Shown: in pieces, positions 60,836 through 64,000 of the stretch
How the letters are laid out: each line of letters opens with the position of its first letter
How positions within the stretch are numbered: the first letter of the stretch is position 1
From: Sphingomonas sp.
Lineage (GTDB): Bacteria > Pseudomonadota > Alphaproteobacteria > Sphingomonadales > Sphingomonadaceae
Assembly: GCF_024508665.1 (NCBI RefSeq)
Contig: NZ_JANINP010000006.1
Coordinates: 1,044,001-1,108,000, forward strand
DNA: 64,000 bases
Direction: 5' to 3'
The notes under the pieces: model-generated
What the model was told of the DNA's origin: nothing
Databases searched by the model: none
The model's input: the letters and a program-made list of their open reading frames with translations, nothing else
Translations under genes and position numbers: made by a program

Positions 60836-61836
60836 ACGGTCCGGCCATCAAGCGCTCGTCCGGGCTGCTGGCGGTGATGGCGGCGCTGATGATGTCGAGC
60901 GCCTGTAATGCGTCACCCCGAACCGTGTCGGCGAGCGATCCTTCGTCACCCTTGCGGCTTGAACGGACAATCGAGCTGCCGGGCGTCGCCGGACGGGTCG
61001 ATCATCTTGCGATCGATCCGGCGCATAGACAGGTTTTCGTTGCGGAATATGGCAACGGCACGGTCGACGCTGTCGACCTGCAAAGCGGCAAGGTCGTGGG
61101 CCGGATCACCGGCCTGCACGAGCCGCAGGGCGTTGCCGCTCTCGGCGACGGGCAACTCGTTGTCGCGTGCGGCGATGGATCGGTGCATTTCTATACATTG
61201 GCCGATCGGCGCGAAACGGCCGTGCTGAAATTGGGCGACGACGCCGACAACGTGCGGGTCGATAGCCGCAACGGTCATGTCGTTGTCGGCTATGGCGCCG
61301 GCGCGCTCGCGGTGATCGACCCCGCGACGCATCGTCTGCTGTCCACGGTCAAGCTCGCCGGGCACCCCGAAGGGTTTCGGCTGGCCGGCGGCAGGACGCT
61401 CATCAACGTCCCCGATCGCGGATCGATCGTCGCGGCCGACATCGACACGGGGGTGGTGACCGCAACCTGGCCGACGGGGATGCGAAATCTGAACTTCCCG
61501 CTTGCCATCGCGGCGGACGGCCGCTGGTTCGCATTGGCCTATCGTCTGCCGGCGGCACTGCAGGTGCGTTCGGTGGAAGGGGCTGTGGTGTCGACCCGGC
61601 CGGGGTGCGGCGATGCGGACGATCTGTTCATCGATGGCGACCGGTTCCTTCTGGTCTGCGGCGCGGGTCATGTCGATGTCTCGTCGACGACGAACGCCGA
61701 TGGTCAGATCGCGCGCGTCACGACCGCTCCCGGCGCACGCACCGGCCTGTTCGTGCCCGAACTTCGATCATTGATCGTCGCCGTCCCGGCACGCGGCGGC
61801 GCCGCGGCGGCTTTGTGGGTGCTGACGGCGCGCTGA
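60832..61836 (+). CDS. YncE-like beta-propeller lipoprotein
   Basis: 334 residues. The lipobox MSSAC gives Cys25. Propeller repeats are typical: HLAIDPAHRQVFVAEYGNGT, VDAVDLQSGKVVGRITG and VAALGDGQLVVACGDGSVHF, with later AVIDPATHRLLSTVKLAGHP. Function unknown; it follows the SOD with a four-base overlap, so it is part of the chromate cluster. Confidence 0.88.
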   Translation: MNGPAIKRSSGLLAVMAALMMSSACNASPRTVSASDPSSPLRLERTIELPGVAGRVDHLAIDPAHRQVFVAEYGNGTVDAVDLQSGKVVGRITGLHEPQGVAALGDGQLVVACGDGSVHFYTLADRRETAVLKLGDDADNVRVDSRNGHVVVGYGAGALAVIDPATHRLLSTVKLAGHPEGFRLAGGRTLINVPDRGSIVAADIDTGVVTATWPTGMRNLNFPLAIAADGRWFALAYRLPAALQVRSVEGAVVSTRPGCGDADDLFIDGDRFLLVCGAGHVDVSSTTNADGQIARVTTAPGARTGLFVPELRSLIVAVPARGGAAAALWVLTAR

Positions 61837-61887
61837 CGCCTGGGACGACGATATTTCGCCAAGCGGAATGCACGAATGATCGAGGCT

Positions 61888-61916
61888 GGCTATATCCCCC
61901 CTGGGAGGATATGGCC
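61888..61916 (+). promoter_or_regulatory. CsoR/RcnR-type operator with C-tract
   Basis: GGCTATATCC and GGATATGGCC are inverted arms (9 of 10 pairs) around CCCCTGGGA, the A/T-flanked G/C-tract layout of CsoR and RcnR sites. It ends 5 nt before the ATG of the repressor gene at 61922, so it probably serves autoregulation. Confidence 0.65.
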
Positions 61917-61921
61917 GTGCG

Positions 61922-62188
61922 ATGTCTCACGCCAACGATCCAAAACTTCTCAACCGGCTACGCCGCGCGCATGGCCACTTGGCCACGATCATCTCCATGG
62001 TCGAGACTGGCCGCGAGGGCCTTGAGATTGCGCAGCAAATGCAGGCGGTCATCAGCGCGATCGAGGCCGCCAAGAAGGTGCTGGTCATCGACCATATCGA
62101 GCACCACCTGGAGACGGCGACTGGGCAACTGACCGAGGCCGGCCGAGAAGAATTGGCGCGCATCGCGAACCTGGCCAAATATCTGTGA
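61922..62188 (+). CDS. CsoR/RcnR/FrmR family repressor lacking the usual Cys
   Basis: 88 residues. The all-helical DUF156 fold shows LLNRLRRAHGHLATIISMVE and AQQMQAVISAIEAAKKVLVI with DHIEHHLE. His3 and the later His residues are kept, but the position of the essential Cys35 (before QQ) is a Gly here (GREGLEIAQQ). A metal or formaldehyde sensor with His-only ligands is possible, or one with another effector. It overlaps the transporter gene by four bases. Confidence 0.85.
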   Translation: MSHANDPKLLNRLRRAHGHLATIISMVETGREGLEIAQQMQAVISAIEAAKKVLVIDHIEHHLETATGQLTEAGREELARIANLAKYL

Positions 62189-63081
62189 CAAGGCCGTTCG
62201 CGCTCGGCGACATACGCAAAGGCGGGTTACTGGCGATCGCCGCGGCCGCGCTGTTCGGCGCCTCCACCCCCGCTGCCAAGGCGGTCGTGTCGGGCATCGA
62301 CCCGTTGATGCTGGCAGGCTTGCTGTATCTCGGCTCCGGGATCGGCCTCACCATCTTGCGCATCGCAAGCGGCCAGGCGGGCTGGACGTTCAAGCGGGCC
62401 GATTTGCCCTGGCTGGCGGCAGCCGTGATGTTCGGCGGCATGGCCGGACCTGCGCTGCTCATGCTGGGGCTGACGACAGTTACCGGATCGGCCGCCTCGT
62501 TGCTGCTGACGCTGGAAGGGGTTTTCACCGCGCTGATCGCATGGATCGTCTTTCGGGAGCCGTTCAACTTCCGCATCGGGCTCGGAATGATAGCGATCGT
62601 CGCCGGGGCCGCGTTGCTGTCGCTCGGCGGCGGATCGGGTCGGGCGATGGTCGGCGGCGCGCTCGCGATCGGTGCGGCCTGCCTGTGCTGGGCAATCGAC
62701 AACAATTGCACGTCGCGCATTTCGCACGCCGACGCACCGGCGCTGGCGGCCGTGAAGGGGCTGGTTGCCGGCATCGTGAACGTCAGCCTCGCCGTGATGG
62801 GTGGGGCCGCCGTGCCGCCCGCAGGCTCGATCGCGCTGTCCGGCCTGATCGGGCTATTCGGTTATGGGATCAGCCTGGTGCTGTTCGTGCTGGCGCTACG
62901 CCAGGTCGGCGCGGCGCGGACCGGCGCCTATTTCTCAACGGCACCGTTTCTCGGCGCGATCCTCAGCCTTGTCCTTTTGCGCGAAGCGTGGAGCTGGTCG
63001 CTTCTCGGCGCCGGATTGCTGATGGCGGTTGGCGTCTGGCTGCATCTGACCGAACAGCGCCCTGAAGAGGTCGCCGGCTAG
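62185..63081 (+). CDS. DMT superfamily (EamA) transporter
   Basis: 298 residues, about ten membrane segments in two EamA repeats: AIAAAALFGASTPAAKAVV at the start and SLAVMGGAAVPPAGSIALSG later, with GAYFSTAPFLGAILSLVLLR typical of the second repeat. The start is a GTG sharing bases with the CsoR-like gene stop, so the pair is an operon and the cargo may be the repressor's effector, possibly a metal or metabolite. RcnA-like or RhaT-like specificity cannot be told. Confidence 0.88.
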   Translation: MTRPFALGDIRKGGLLAIAAAALFGASTPAAKAVVSGIDPLMLAGLLYLGSGIGLTILRIASGQAGWTFKRADLPWLAAAVMFGGMAGPALLMLGLTTVTGSAASLLLTLEGVFTALIAWIVFREPFNFRIGLGMIAIVAGAALLSLGGGSGRAMVGGALAIGAACLCWAIDNNCTSRISHADAPALAAVKGLVAGIVNVSLAVMGGAAVPPAGSIALSGLIGLFGYGISLVLFVLALRQVGAARTGAYFSTAPFLGAILSLVLLREAWSWSLLGAGLLMAVGVWLHLTEQRPEEVAG

Positions 63082-63119
63082 ACCAGGGCCGATCGACATC
63101 CTTGGTTCGGCGACCATCA

Positions 63120-63746
63120 TTACAGCGTTTTTTCAGCGCGATAGGCGCGCAAAAACGCCGAGACATGTTCGTTGGCGAATGTCTCGAAATCCAGCCGCCG
63201 GGTATCGACACCGCCAAGCTCGTTTTGATGGAAATGCGCGATGACCAGCGGCGACAGCAGGGCTAGCGCGGCGACGCGCGTATCGGCCATGCGCATCTCC
63301 CCGCGCGCCTGGTGGATTGCGAGCCGATCTTCGATCGCGAGTACCGTCGGTTCGAGGACCTGGTCGAGATAGGCGGGCCCCAGGCGGCCATGGCGCAGTC
63401 CTTCTCGAAGGCCCAGCGCGTGAATTTCCGAAAGGCCCGCCGTAAGGCCAAGCGACAGCGCCGCGACGAGCGACGTTATCGACTCGTCGAACGGCTTGTC
63501 GGTCGTGCGGGTCCTGGCGAGGTAAAATTCTCCTTCACGACGCAGCTCCTGAAGCAGCGCGACGACAATATCTTCCCGCCGACCGAAATAGTGCCTCAAA
63601 GTCGGTACGGTGACGCCGGCTGCGGCCGCCAATTCCCTCATGCTTGGTGTCGGCAAGTCGCGAGCGGCAAGCCGAGCCCGGCAGGCACGGAGCAGTGCGG
63701 AGCGCTTCTCCTGATGTCCGCTGCTCTTTGCCCCCTTCGTCTTCAT
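63120..63746 (-). CDS. TetR family transcriptional regulator
   Basis: 208 residues. The HTH is PTPSMRELAAAAGVTVPTLR and HYFGRREDIVVALL at about 31-65. The ligand-binding domain is helical with no recognisable subfamily. It is divergent from a frameshifted frame at the right edge, its likely target. Confidence 0.85.
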   Translation of the reverse strand: MKTKGAKSSGHQEKRSALLRACRARLAARDLPTPSMRELAAAAGVTVPTLRHYFGRREDIVVALLQELRREGEFYLARTRTTDKPFDESITSLVAALSLGLTAGLSEIHALGLREGLRHGRLGPAYLDQVLEPTVLAIEDRLAIHQARGEMRMADTRVAALALLSPLVIAHFHQNELGGVDTRRLDFETFANEHVSAFLRAYRAEKTL

Positions 63747-63862
63747 GACAGCCTTGCTTCAATTGTCTTCGGCCCGGCTGCGCGCGCGCAACGAACTTCA
63801 GATCGGGCTACTGGAAAAGGTAGCGCAAACCTATCCGGACCGTCGACCGCCGCGATATCGGC

Positions 63863-64000
63863 ATGATGATTACGGAACCCGCCCTACGACGACGTCGATC
63901 AATTCGCGAATATGGCACGCGGGTTCACCAAAGCAGGCGAGCTGGGACCGGCCATCGCTTGCCAGTTGATGAAGTTTCTCACGCGCGCCTTCGATGCCCC
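63863..64000 (+). pseudogene. Frameshifted or miscalled start of a right-edge gene
   Basis: Translation in the frame of 63912 reads ANMARGFTKAGELGPAIACQ and LMKFLTRAFDA, protein-like. Just before it the frame has tandem TGA stops (63864-63869), yet MMITEP from the ATG at 63863 would join to PYDDVDQF if one C of the CCC run near 63878 were removed. This looks like a one-base frameshift or a sequencing error in a gene that continues beyond 64000. The family is not recognised. Confidence 0.4.

Overview
The window is high-GC DNA, read throughout as an alphaproteobacterium of the Sphingomonadales (Sphingomonas-like). The reasons are two large TonB-dependent receptors, the F0 ATP synthase order atpI-atpB-atpE-atpF'-atpF without the F1 genes, the hemW / rdgB-rph / hrcA-grpE neighbourhood, a Brevundimonas/Caulobacter-type RpoH promoter before dnaK, and many GTG starts with 1-4 nt gene overlaps. 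No rRNA, tRNA, CRISPR array, phage or classical IS was recognised. This assignment is inference from gene content, not from a search.

Layout. 1-9.2 kb: a cut-off trypsin-like protease, a TPR zincin and priA on the minus strand; then a TonB receptor plus a secreted propeller-like protein, a DUF1801 protein and xerC on the plus strand. 9.2-22.9 kb: housekeeping genes (dedA-like, gshB, yraN, rsmI, an LpoA-like lipoprotein, hemW, two CAP proteins, rdgB-rph, hrcA-grpE, a threonine synthase) and small envelope genes (TonB, PH domain, zincin, PCuAC copper chaperone). 22.9-29.7 kb: dnaK and dnaJ, an M15-like protein preceded by a 26-codon hydrophobic mini-ORF, purB and an EF-hand protein. 29.7-35.8 kb: a compact ArsR-SRPBCC-DUF899-membrane operon with a tandem operator, ankyrin/DUF5990, DUF4272 and radC. 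35.8-45.1 kb: ydbH-ynbE-ydbL, the F0 ATP synthase operon, chorismate mutase and uvrC. 45.1-50.5 kb: a DUF559 gene inside inverted repeats, an SDR/XRE divergent pair, ohrR/ohr with operators, and a deacetylase-GNAT pair. 50.5-64 kb: an accessory part with a serine hydrolase, a TonB receptor / beta-helix / diheme cytochrome / TetR cluster, a chromate cluster (ChrB-like, ChrA, Tat-exported superoxide dismutase, propeller lipoprotein), a CsoR/FrmR-like repressor with a DMT transporter, a TetR gene and a frameshifted gene start at the right edge.

Intergenic spaces are filled with several families of palindromic repeats (about 20 to 160 nt). One family (GC-rich arms of the form CCCCTCCC-loop-GGGAGGGG-NN-GGGGGTGG) occurs empty at 11.3 and 48.5 kb and also brackets the DUF559 nuclease-like gene at 45.1-45.6 kb. 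One copy appears to supply the start codon and N-terminus of yraN.

Most interesting for follow-up: the DUF559 gene as a possible mobiliser of that repeat family; the TonB/beta-helix/diheme-cytochrome/TetR cluster with a palindrome in its promoter spacer; the 26-codon hydrophobic ORF between two hairpins; and the ArsR operator that overlaps an apparently leaderless start.
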